64,000 bases of DNA from Erysipelotrichaceae bacterium 66202529. GTDB lineage: Bacteria; Bacillota_I; Bacilli_A; Erysipelotrichales; Erysipelotrichaceae. The DNA is taken from contig CP046174.1 in assembly GCA_017161075.1 (NCBI GenBank), positions 2,728,001 through 2,792,000 on the forward strand, given 5' to 3'. The notes under the pieces were generated by a model. It was given only the letters and a program-made list of their open reading frames with translations, was not told the origin of the DNA and ran no database searches. The translations under genes were made by a program, and so were the position numbers. This document shows positions 38,074 to 49,300 of this stretch, piece by piece. How positions within the stretch are numbered: the stretch's first letter is position 1; every line of letters starts with the position of its first letter.

Positions 38074-38568
38074 CTAGTGTTTTATATGTATGACATTCTC
38101 AGCGACTGCTTCGCCAACAAACTGTTCACTCTTGATATCATAATTCTTGAAATGGATATTTACCGGATAATCTCCTTTTTCCAGCTTCACATCCAGGGTA
38201 TCCTGTTCGATATAATATCCTGGTTCGATTGCACCACTTTTATAGATTCTTTTGTTATCCTCCTTCAGGTACATTTCTACGACCAGAAGATAGTGATTGT
38301 TTGGTGAATTCAGGATCCTCATGTCTCCCTTTGCTATTCCATCCTCAAAGCTCAGCTCGCTGTTGATATTGATCTGAAAGCTGCCTTCTTCCACCTTCTC
38401 GTTCAGCATCTTCAAAATATCATCCTCGCTCATACCAGGAAGCTCTCCCTTTTCTCCTTCCCTGATCAGGCCCTCCTCTGATCTCCAGCTCAGCTTATAC
38501 ATGACCAGCGATGTTCCAAACAGTAATATAGAAATGATCAGTATTATTTCCCTCTTATTTTTATCCAT
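38074..38568 (-). CDS. membrane-anchored protein, paralogue 3 of the surface cluster
   Basis: A 164-residue protein with one N-terminal span (about 8-26) and an extracellular beta-rich domain. It shares with its two neighbours the order G-MSE-x-x-I, a short ISIN-like strand, an R-I-x-NSP-x-N-x-Y strand, YKSGAIEPG, QDTLDVKLEKGDYPV and a final FVGEAVA strand. It is the most diverged of the three. ATG at 38568 has gaggaa upstream and lies four bases after the stop of the previous gene, so translation is coupled. No known family. Likely a membrane-tethered accessory or subunit for the giant surface protein (inference). Confidence 0.78.
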   Translation of the reverse strand: MDKNKREIILIISILLFGTSLVMYKLSWRSEEGLIREGEKGELPGMSEDDILKMLNEKVEEGSFQININSELSFEDGIAKGDMRILNSPNNHYLLVVEMYLKEDNKRIYKSGAIEPGYYIEQDTLDVKLEKGDYPVNIHFKNYDIKSEQFVGEAVAENVIHIKH

Positions 38569-38572
38569 TCCG

Positions 38573-39088
38573 CTATTCCTCAACGACGATCGTCAGCTCT
38601 CCGATCGCTTTTCCCACATAGTCTTTTGTTTCTACATCATAGGCGGAAAACACTGCCTGTACAGGATAGCTGCCCTTTTTCAGTTTCACATCCAATTTAT
38701 CCTGTTCAATCTTGCTGCCAGGTTTGATCGCACCACTCTCATACAGCTTTTTCCCCTGTGTCCCATCGTCCTTTCTCTCAAAGATCGCAACGACCATCAG
38801 ATAGCGGTTCTGCGGACTGTTCTCGATGCGCAAACTTCCCTCGCTGCTTCCATCTGGAAACTTTGGCTCCTGATTGATGGATATGATGAATTCGCCTTCT
38901 GTAGCCTTCTTTTCCATCAGTTCTCTGATCTCTTTCTCACTCATTCCATCCAATGTGCCTTCTTCCTGCTTCGGATCTAACTGTAATCCACCTTTTTCAT
39001 AGAATGACCAGCCGATGACTGCCACGATAAGGATCGAAAGGATCGTTATCAGAAATCCATATTTTTTTATCTTCTTATTCTCTTTCAT
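38573..39088 (-). CDS. membrane-anchored protein, paralogue 2 of the surface cluster
   Basis: A 171-residue paralogue of the genes at 38074 and 39866: one N-terminal span (about 9-27), then LDGMSEKEIRELMEKK, EGSLRIENSPQNRYLMVVAI, YESGAIKPGSKIEQDKLDV and YDVETKDYVGKAIGELTIVV. Most of the chain is outside the membrane and beta-rich. The ATG at 39088 is chosen because gggagag precedes it; an ATG six codons earlier would overlap that site. It lies 85 bases after the small secreted protein gene, separated by two hairpins at 39121-39166. Confidence 0.8.
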   Translation of the reverse strand: MKENKKIKKYGFLITILSILIVAVIGWSFYEKGGLQLDPKQEEGTLDGMSEKEIRELMEKKATEGEFIISINQEPKFPDGSSEGSLRIENSPQNRYLMVVAIFERKDDGTQGKKLYESGAIKPGSKIEQDKLDVKLKKGSYPVQAVFSAYDVETKDYVGKAIGELTIVVEE

Positions 39089-39120
39089 ATACTCTCCCTG
39101 CCTCATGCTTCTGAATAAGA

Positions 39121-39166
39121 AAGAGAGTACTCTCTTCCTTGTTCAGGAGCACGATATCTCGTGCTC
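39121..39166 (-). other. two intercistronic palindromes
   Basis: aagagagtactctctt (39121-39136) and gagcacga/tcgtgctc with a four-base loop (39147-39166) lie between the stop of the 206-residue secreted protein gene and the next start. No T tract follows. Such hairpins often stabilise the upstream part of a transcript and lower expression of the downstream part. Confidence 0.7.
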
Positions 39167-39173
39167 ATTTGTT

Positions 39174-39794
39174 TTATTTTACCTGTTTGATCGTATAGAC
39201 TACATCGAATGCTCGCTCTGCGGTTCCGTTCAATGCGGCTGCCGCATCACCTGTACCCTTTAATTTTGCGGATGTTGGTGTTCCTGTCACATTTAATGAC
39301 TTTTCAGCTCCTACTCCAACATTAAAGTTTGTGATATCCACTCCTGATCCATACGCCATCTTTGATCCCGCAATGCTCAATGCAACGGTCTTCATAGACG
39401 CTACATCCTCCTTGTTTGCAGTATCTGTTGCGATATCATTACTGTCCACAAGTGTCCATGCGCCACCTTCTGCATTCTGGATCTGGATCTTTGTCAGCTC
39501 TACACCGACTTCTGAATCTGCTTCCACCTTGATCTTATAGTTTCCTGCTACAAATGTATTAACTCCATCTGTCTTATCAGCTTCATGATAAACAGCAAAG
39601 TCCATACGGATCGGAACGGTCACCTTCATCTGTTTTAAAGGTTCTCCAGATAAGGTTGCCCACATTTCTCCACTCTGATTTGATTCTGTGTCTGTTGTCC
39701 CTGTTGTCTTTGTGTCTCCATCTTCTGCAGCTGATACGCTTGTTACACCAAGCATCATCATAACAGCCATGCTCATCGCCAATAATTTTTTCAT
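39174..39794 (-). CDS. small secreted beta-rich surface protein
   Basis: A 206-residue protein with a clear signal peptide (KKLLAMSMAVMMMLGVTSVSA, cleavage after about residue 22). The mature protein is Thr/Ala/Gly-rich and beta-rich, with MKVTVPIRMDFAVYHE near the start and a last strand RAFDVVYTIKQVK. It has no Cys, no anchor and no LPXTG. aaggaaggg lies before the ATG at 39794; earlier in-frame ATGs would put the signal sequence inside the chain. The isolated hairpin pair behind it suggests it is made in larger amount than its downstream neighbours, as for a major fibre or coat subunit (inference). The end of the giant protein has a similar PIKIDL and YQISFKTAIS pattern. Confidence 0.8.
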   Translation of the reverse strand: MKKLLAMSMAVMMMLGVTSVSAAEDGDTKTTGTTDTESNQSGEMWATLSGEPLKQMKVTVPIRMDFAVYHEADKTDGVNTFVAGNYKIKVEADSEVGVELTKIQIQNAEGGAWTLVDSNDIATDTANKEDVASMKTVALSIAGSKMAYGSGVDITNFNVGVGAEKSLNVTGTPTSAKLKGTGDAAAALNGTAERAFDVVYTIKQVK

Positions 39795-39865
39795 GTTTTG
39801 TACCCTTCCTTTTCTCATGACAGCGTATCTTTTACATCCCCGCTCCTGTTCATGGGATATGACAC

Positions 39866-40366
39866 TCATCCTTCTACTACAATGTTAAGCTGTGCTTTTG
39901 CTTCACCTACCTTTTTATTCGTTTCTGTATCGTATGCCTCGAATATCGCTGTACAGGCATAGTTCCCTTTTTTCAGCGTCTCATCCAGATGATCTTCTTT
40001 GATCACCTGTCCTGGTTTGATACCTTCGCTGTAGTAGATCTCCTTTTGGTCTTCGTCCTTTACGATCCTCACCCGAATGTTATAGTTATTACCGGGTGAA
40101 TTTTCGATACGTAAAGAACCTTTACTCTTCCCGTTTTCAAATACAGGATTTGCATTGATCGAGATCGACAGCATACTCTTGTCGACCTTGTCGTTCAGCA
40201 TGTCTTTTATTTCCTGTTCACTCATGCCATCCAGACTGCCATCCTCTGCCGCCTGATCGAAGTGAAAACCGTTATCATGCAGAAATGCCCAGCCAAGGAC
40301 TCCTCCTGCAAGTACGATCAGGATGAGGATGATCCCGATCCATTTCATCTGTTTCTTCTCTTTCAT
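39866..40366 (-). CDS. membrane-anchored protein, paralogue 1 of the surface cluster
   Basis: A 166-residue protein with a single N-terminal span (about 9-28) and an outside beta-rich domain: SLDGMSEQEIKDMLNDKV, GSLRIENSPGNNYNIRVRIV, YYSEGIKPGQVIKEDHLDE, YDTETNKKVGEAKAQLNIVV. It is about half identical by eye to paralogue 2, so the three genes arose by tandem duplication. It starts eight bases after the stop of the giant gene and is probably made with it in fixed ratio. The GTG at 40378 is a less likely start because it overlaps that stop. Confidence 0.8.
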   Translation of the reverse strand: MKEKKQMKWIGIILILIVLAGGVLGWAFLHDNGFHFDQAAEDGSLDGMSEQEIKDMLNDKVDKSMLSISINANPVFENGKSKGSLRIENSPGNNYNIRVRIVKDEDQKEIYYSEGIKPGQVIKEDHLDETLKKGNYACTAIFEAYDTETNKKVGEAKAQLNIVVEG

Positions 40367-40374
40367 CTCATCCC

Positions 40375-43300
40375 TCACTTCTTCGCTCTATCCTCATATT
40401 GCTTTGTATCGCTTTCTGAGATCGCTGTCTTAAAGCTGATCTGATAGGCCTGATCCGTTTTTCTTGTTCCTCCAGTATCATCCCATGGCCAGCTTTGTTC
40501 TTTACTGACAGCTCCACTGATATAGAAGCCGCCACTGCCTTTATATCCAAGATCAAAGATCGGCTGTGTCTTGCTCGTACCCTCTGTCGTGAACCATACT
40601 CCTGCATGCTTATTGTAGTCACTGCCGTCAGTGCTCAGCTTCAGATAGGCTTCATCATTTTTGATCTGACCAAGACCGATATCCATAGTACCCATCAGCG
40701 ATGGCAAGCCTGTTCCCTTCGTGACTTTCTGATCGACACTCAATGTCACTGGCATATAGTTTAGATGATTGCTGACTTTAGCATCATTCGTACTCTGTGT
40801 GATCTGCTGTCCTTTCAGATTCAGGTCGATCTTGATAGGAGACAGATTCTTCAGCTGCGTGACCATTGTTGCTGTTCCCTGATACACAGCCGTTTCCTTC
40901 TCACTGTCTTCCAGTGTCAGACTCCATGTATATGGTCCACCATCTGAAACAGCATTGGCTCGATAGACCTCTACCGTCATCTTCGCTGCAGTATCTGGCA
41001 CAGTCATACTATCGCCTGCTTCACCGCTCACAAGCAGATTTCCGGATGCATCATACACCTTTATTAGCAGACCAAAATTCTCATTTGCCCACTTGCTTCC
41101 TTTTTCAATAGTAATATTTGTTGCCTTGCCATCATCCTCTGCAAAGACACTGACTGGCTGAACATGAAGTGATGTACTGCCTTTCATGATGCTCAGTGCA
41201 TCGATTTTTATGGTTCCCTTTTTCAGACTGTGAGGGAAAGTGATCTCACTGCTTTCATTTCTTGCTGCACTGCCGTCATTTCTATTGAGAACTTCCATAC
41301 TTCCCGCATCGTTATATGCTAGTGTCTTGACGGATGCGGATGCTGTTGGAGTACCCGCTGTATACGTTGATGTTTCAGCCAGACGTGTGTACAACACATA
41401 AGCGGTATTTCTCTTTAGATGTGTAAATTCATATTTACCTGTACTGTCTGCATTGAGTGGTGTCCAGTCGCTTTCTTCCTTATCTGCGATATTTTCCTCA
41501 CTTTCCAGCAGGATATATTCCTGTGTATCCTTTACATTGGTCACATACAGATTCGTATCCAGTTCCGTTTCCATGATTGGTACTATCGCTGCTGCTGTAT
41601 TCTTTGCCTTCACGACTTCACGGCTGCTCTTTTCAACACTGCCGCCATAGTTTGCGGCATCTTCTTTCGCACTGTATCTGACAACGATACGCTTTCCGAT
41701 ATCTGCTGTCGTACTTGCATATAGCAAGGAAGTGCTCGTACCTGCATTTATACCGTTCTGATTTTCTTTTATAACTGTTCCATCACTTCGCTCGATCGTG
41801 AAGACTCCTTCATCATAGCCGTCTCCACTGTAGGTTGCGGTAATCGACTGACCTGCTTCCAGTACATCATTCTGTGCAATACTCAAGTTCTTTTCCTCTA
41901 ACGGGATACTCCCTGTCTTCACTTCTGTGATTATAGAAGCTTCGCTTGGAAAATATTCACTTGTACCTTCATACATTGCACATACTTCATATGTCGTATT
42001 GGCCTTTAGCTTATCCGATCCTTTTCCAATCCATGATTCGCCTTTTTCATTAGTAGTCCAGTCTAGTGTTCCCTTTACACGATATTTCAGCACTGTTTCC
42101 GGAATCGTCGTTCCATCGATCCGATAGTTTGTCGGCAGATTCATCTGCAGCATGATTCCACGGATTTGTTTTCGTGTTGGTGCATCTGGTGTATTCTGTG
42201 GTGCCCGCTCGATCGGTGACAGTTGACTTGTTTGGACACTTCCGGAATAGATGCCGTTTCTTGCACTGCTATATCGAGCATAAAGCTTAGCGCCAACATC
42301 ATCTTTACCCGGTGTATAGCTATCGCTTCTTCCGGTTTTTCCGTATGGCGTTCCATCTTCCTTCATGATTTGCGTTGTCTTACCATCCTTTACTCGGTAC
42401 CAGGTCCACTGTCCACTCTGTTCATCTATGATATCTTTGCCGGCTTCCTTTGCGAATACATAATTGACTTCTACAGGTACCAGAACTTTGCTGGTATCTC
42501 CATCTGTGATTTCAGCATGTCCTTTGATCTGTGTTCCGATCAGTGCTTTTTCTGACACATACGTCTGACTGCCTTCATAATTACTTCTGCCGCTGAATAC
42601 CGCCTTCACATAATAGCCGTTATATTTAACGGGGATGGAGAAAGTCGTTGCTGTATAACCATCCTTAGATGTATTGCTTGCCTTGATCTGTGCTGTGATA
42701 TTGATCCAGCTATCATCCTTTGTTTTATCCGGGCTGACATAATATTGCCAGATACCGCTTGGAGCTTCGTTATGGTTGCTGAGACGAAGTTCTTTTGTTT
42801 CCTCAACCTTCCAGATATCTGCATTCGTTTCTGTAATCTTCGCAGTTGGGATATTGCTTAAATCTTCTTTCTTCGCTCTCACCGCTCTTTGAGAGACAAC
42901 ACCGCTGGCCTGATGGCTTCCATCTTCCAGTTTTGCCAGATACACCACATAGTCCGTATTGGCATCCAGTATTAGTGTTACATCCTTGCTTGCCTTGAAC
43001 CATGTGCCTTCACCTGAAGTATGGAGATCCGCATCGCTCGCAAAGATAAGCTTTGGTACTTTCTGATTGGATGCCTTCTGCACATAATAGTAGACGGCAT
43101 CGATATTTTTTTCAGTATTCGTGATCTGCAGTTTGCTTCTAATAGCTCCATCCTCCGCCAATGCGGTCACTGTCGGTAATGAAGATGGTGCATCATATAA
43201 AGGCTTCGTCAGTGTACCGACTCTTCCTATGACCTCCCCTGAGAAATCAGAGGCATCGTTTACAATATAGCGAACAGATATCTCCGGACTTCCATTCGTC

Positions 43301-46300
43301 GGTGCAACTTTATAGGTAGCTGATGTTTCACCCTTTATTGGTGTATCTCCGGCATACCACTGCCAGTGGCCTGCCGTATCATCAGCTGCTGTCTGCGGAT
43401 AACTTCCCTTATGATAGGTCGCCTTATACGTTTGGTTCACCTCAGCCACACCGACCTTAGGTGCCGTTTCCACACCATTGACAACCTTCACATAATCAAC
43501 GAGACCATTCAGTTTTGTCTTTGCGGTTAATACTGTCTGCATCTCTTTAAGATCGCTTGCATCATATCCTGTCTTTGCGGATTTTCTGACAGCCAGTATA
43601 TAGGATGTATTGCGTTCCAGTCCTTCAATCGACACTGCAGTACCAGCTGTTACCGATTCATTGAGCAAATGCCATGTTCCTTCACCTGTTTTTCGGTATG
43701 CAAACTGATAGCTGACTGCACCATTGTTAGCACTCACCTTCATGGAATTATCACTGACTTCTGTCACATTCAAATCTGACGGCATATCTGTCGTAGTATT
43801 CTGTGAAGCATTACTAATCGTCCCAGTTATTATTGTCGCAGTTCCTGTAAAGTCCTTTGTCCCATTGAAGGTCGCCGTTAATGTTCCGCCTGTATCCTTT
43901 GGCTGTACCGTATAGCTCAGCGTGTTCTTTACCGGATCAACAGTATAGAGCTCTGGTGATATCGTAACCTTCTTTCCACTCTTTGTACTTTCAAGTACCC
44001 ACGTTCCTGTTGGCTTGTTTGTATCCGGTAATGTGAACACGATCATCTGATCTACCTTTTGCGTTCCTGTTATCGCCATTCCATTCTGCACTGACGTCTT
44101 TTCCGTTGATATCGGCGTACGCTTGCTCCATGGACTCGCTTCTGCACCTGTTGTTTCTGCAATCCTATAGCTGAAATAGTATTCTTTGTTTCTAGATAGA
44201 TCAGGTACTGTAACACTGCTTCCCGGTGTAGTTCCCCCAGTAGCCGTAATCACCTTAGGCTCTCCGCTTACAGAATCAGCAACCCCAACATCGATCTTAC
44301 TTACTGTTTTATTTGGTGTCGTGACCACGAGCTTCGTATCGGTTCCTGAAGATTTGCTGAAGGCTCCCTCATCCGCTGGAAGAGATGTCAATGATTTTTT
44401 TATGACTGCAGTTGCCGCTGTCTTATTACTCTGATAATCACCGGAGCCTGTAAAGGTAGCTCGTATTCGATATCCAACATCCGCAGTTGTTAATGTATAG
44501 CTACAGGAGTTATTACCGGAATAGTTGTTGTTGATTGTAGCAACTACTGTATCATTTGATGCATTCAATCGCTCTAATTTCCATGTTCCTGTTTGCCCGT
44601 TGATCTTATCAATCGCCATGGTCAGGTCGGAACCGTTATTGACTGCAGGTCCCAGATTTACATTTCCTGTCACATTTGTTCTCTGTGTTGTAGCCGTTGC
44701 CGCTGGACTCCAGGCTCCTGCCTCATAGCCGTCTCCTGCTGCAACACGTACATAGAAACGATATGATTTATTTCTTGCCAGATTCTCTATTTTCACTTGT
44801 TCTGTATAGGAATAGTCTCCATCAATGATAATCTTGGCATTTGCGTCGGCTCGCTCATAGGCAAATTCATACCTTAGAGTGCTGTCTCCTCCATTCACTT
44901 TGATAGTAGCCTGACTGTCAGTGATTGAACCAGAAACAATAGTAGGAGCACTTGAAGTAGATGTTGTGACTGTATTGGTATAGGCTGCATATGTAGAGGC
45001 ATAACCACCTTTTTTTGCCAAAACCGTCAGCTCATAGCCAACATCATTTGCCTTCACGCTATAGGTTGATGCGGTCGCTCCACTGATGGCTGTTGTCTCT
45101 GTTGTTCCGCTCTTTCTGCGATACCATTGATAACTAACTCCACTCGTTGAGCAGCTCGCTGTTAATGTTTGATACATTCTTGGACTAGTGTTATTGATTG
45201 TAACTGTTCCCATTTCATTTATTGTACTCTTAACCGTAAAATCATACGTATTGGATGCTGATGTACCTGTTTCAGAATCAGTATAGCTGATTGTAATAGT
45301 TGCAGTTCCTGTATTTTTCGGAATAAGCGTTCCATTTGTTCCAACTTTCAGTATACTGGAGTTATTGGATGTAACTGAATATCCATTGCTTTGGAGTTCT
45401 GCAGGTACTTGGATGACACCATAAACATTTCCATTAAATAAATCAGTCGTTGATGTAGCTCCATCCACACTCGTGAATGCTCCTCGAGTAGCTGAATACA
45501 GCTTTGTAGCAGGGTGATTGGCAACCCATGATAATCTAGGATAATATCCGTTTGTATAAATCCATGTTCCATCACTACCGTATTTACTTTGTAGTTTATT
45601 TCCAATCATTTCACTAGTTGGTAATCTTTTTCCTGTATACGATTCGCTCTTTCCACTCTCATATGGATAGGTGGTACCTGCTATATCACTGTCGTAATAT
45701 GAATTCGTGATTGTTCGTGGATCATCATAGCGACTTCTTTGATCAACACCAATCAAACCACCGGATCTGTCAGTAACTGGTATTTTTCCAGAACTAAATG
45801 TATTAGTCAAAATCGTTCTTGATGCACTGCCTGTCCCTGTACCACCTACGATTCCTCCTCCCCATGAATTTGGATATGGATCAATAATTGTCGAGTTTAT
45901 TGAATAAGAATCTGTAACTGTTAAATTGGTGACATTATAGCCTACTATACCTCCCATATAATGTGTATTATCTTCATTTCTTATTATCGAACCAGCACTT
46001 ACAACCTCATCAACATAAAGCATAGATGCATTATTCTTTCCTACGATTCCACCACCATCATATTTACCATGCAAATCACTTTGTGTCAGCAAAACTCGTT
46101 CTATTCGCGGGGCTGTCCCATCTGTATACGCAACAACCGCAGTAGCACATTGCCATCCGTCAGTTGATGCTGCAGCAGTAGGAGTACTCGCTTTCGAATT
46201 ATTGATAATCAGGTTTTTGATAGTACCGTTATTCAAACAACTCGTTATATATGTTTTCATTTCTGTTAACGTATGGTAATCACCATTTAATGTCCCGTAA

Positions 46301-49300
46301 AAAGTTCCGGCTGCTGTAACGTTATTAGGAGTTATTGATGAAGACGACATATTGATATTTTTAGTAATTATATATGTAGCAGACCTATCAGTGTACCCTG
46401 TACCTTTTTTTAGAAAGTTCTCCATATCCTGCACACTACTAATAGGAATCCCACGTGCATATGTAAAGTAGGTACTGGTAGCTCCTGTGCCGCTTTTACT
46501 GTTTAAATTCGTAGTATCTAATGCAGTCAGATTCTTATTTACATATAGTTTTGGTACTTTTGGCTTGCTGACTTCTGCAATTATTTCTGCTCCATCTGCA
46601 TAAGTACTTGTACTAGTTACAGGAATTGTATATGTAAATTTGTTTCCACTTATATTACCGGTCACAGAGCTGCTTCCTATCTTAAAGCTTGCTGTTGTTC
46701 TACTCAATGTTGTTTCCACACTGTTATTCACAGTGCCTGTCAGTGTCGTTCCGGCATAGGCCTTTGGCTTTCCATTTCCATCTGTTGTTGAACTCGTAAG
46801 TGTAATCGTTTCATCATAGATCCTCTTTACGAATCCATCATTGTTTGTCGGATTCATAATTGTTCCACTGTACCCTGATTCCTCATTTGACACGAATTCA
46901 ACCTTAATATACTTTCCAAACAGACTGTCTGTCAGTGTCAACTGGCTTGTTAGGCTGTTGCTCATTGGCGTGTAGCCTTCTGTCAGCTCCGTCCACTTTG
47001 TTGTATCATTTAGTGATGGCATTGCTGTTACAGTACTACCATTATATTTGTCCTTACTGCTATACCATTTCCATGTTCCCGTACTATTGTTAGGACTGTT
47101 TAGTTTGGCTGTTAACGTCTTCCCCTCTACATAATTACCACTCAGCGTGATGTTCCCTGTCTGCTGTTTCGTTCCCATCTTATGGCGAAGCTCCTGCATC
47201 GAGGATGCTAGATACGTAGGTGTCGCTGTACTTACATAGTAAACGACATACGTTTCATTTGATTCAAGAGATGCTCCGGTATAATCCGTTCTGACTTGCA
47301 CTTTTCTACCAGTTATTTGTCGCCAGCTTGTGCCAAGGTCGGCAGAAGTTGGATACGATGGTGTTGCTTCGCCTTGCTTTTGTACACGATAGTATCCAAA
47401 GCTCGACATATAAGTAGTTGTTTGGAATTGTAATTCTAGAATTCCTGAACTTTCTTGCTCTGTGGAGAAGGTAATTTTTACACCTTCTTCGCCTAATGTA
47501 TCTGGTGAAGCTTTCGTTACCGCTTCCGTTGTTTCTTCTACATTTCCCGTAAAATCGTTGTTGGCTGGCATGGTATATTTTACTTTCAGTGTCTTCCCTA
47601 TATCATCAAATTCCTTGATGGTATAACTATCACTAGTTGCGCCTGTGATCGCTGTATTTCCACGATACCATTGCCACGTTCCCTCGCTATCAGAATTACT
47701 TCCTCCTTTTGATGCATAGACAGCTGGATGATAGGTTGCTTTTAACGTCTCGTTATACCTTGCTGTGCCATCGATTGTGACATATCCTGTAATGGTCGTC
47801 TTTGTTGTTGTGATCGTCCTGCCTGCTTCGCTATCACTATATGCATAAGGACTTTCTAATCCTCCGTCATCTTCGACTCTCTTCACTCTGACTGTATAAG
47901 TCGTATTTCTGTCAAGTCCCTCTACTATGACATCTACATTACTATTAACCGGATCTCCTACAGGTGTATAGCCATCCGTACTACTCCCCAACACATTCAC
48001 ATCGAACCAGCCGCTGAGTGAATTTAAAGCATTTGTATCTGCCTTTTTATATTCAAACTGATACTGTCCTTCTCCCTTGCTCATTCTGACTTTAAAGCTC
48101 ATGTCATCGATTCGTTCCATCACGATATCATTCGCATTCGGTTTCGTATATTGGGACTTCAGTTGCTGAGTTACCGGTGAACTCGTTACTGGTATAGTGC
48201 TTCCATCATAGCCTACCGTGGCTTTGAAGGTTACTTTATAGGTAGTGCCATATGGTTCATCGTCTGGGATCACATAGCTTGTTGATCCTCTGTTAGCTGC
48301 CAATGTATAATTGGTGATTGATGTTTCTGTTTTATCACTGGCTATCTTTGTCCATGTCCATTCTCCCTGATAGTTGAAGCCGGGATCTTCTGGTCCAAGC
48401 TCTGCTGTCAATGTCTGTCCTCTTAACAGATCGTTTGTTGGATAGCTGAACGTGATCGATCCTATGAATTCCTTCTTATCCGTCTTTTGACTTGCAATGA
48501 TGCTCTGTGCTGTCCAATCAGATTTCTGATGTGTTGCTGACTGGGCATAGCGTACAGAAAAATAGTACGTCGTATCTCTTTCCAATCCGGTTATTGGAAA
48601 AGTCTCTCCAGAGTTCAGGATTTTCACTTCATTGCGGCTATCAACCTCTTCTACAGGAACTCCGTTCTCCATGGTACTGCGTCCGATGATATACTGCTCT
48701 CCTGTCATATTTGTTGGCATCTTCACAGTTATCGTTGTATCATTGTGACTGCTAAAACTTAGGTTTTGTGCTGGCGCTGCTTTCTCCGCTCTGCTGATTT
48801 CATCACTTATAAAGCTGATCTCTCCTGCATAGATTCCCGTTCCACTGTATACCAATTCGATTTTCTGATCGACATCTTCCTTTTTAAGTACATAGCTGTC
48901 GCCTGTGTGTTTTGTACTCTCATTTCGACTGCCATCAGCGTTCAGGCGATACCAGCTGACTTCTCCTGTTTGCTCTGCTGGTGTGTTCGTGACTTTAGCT
49001 GTCAGCGTCTTTCCATAAATGAGATCTCCAGTGATGGCAATATCTCCCTGTACATGTCTTTTATCTGTAGTGAAAGCTTTGCTGTCGCTGCTCCACACTG
49101 AATCTGTATAGCCCTCTTCGCCAATCTCTTTGATATACAGCTGATATTTCGTATTTGGATCAAGTCCGGTGATCGTCGTTTCACTGCCCCCACGTAAGAA
49201 TACAGCGTGTTCTTTAATTTCGCCTGTACCATCCTTTTGGATTCCTATACGGTACAATCCATCTGATGCACTGACCTTCACTTTCACTGTGATATCATCT

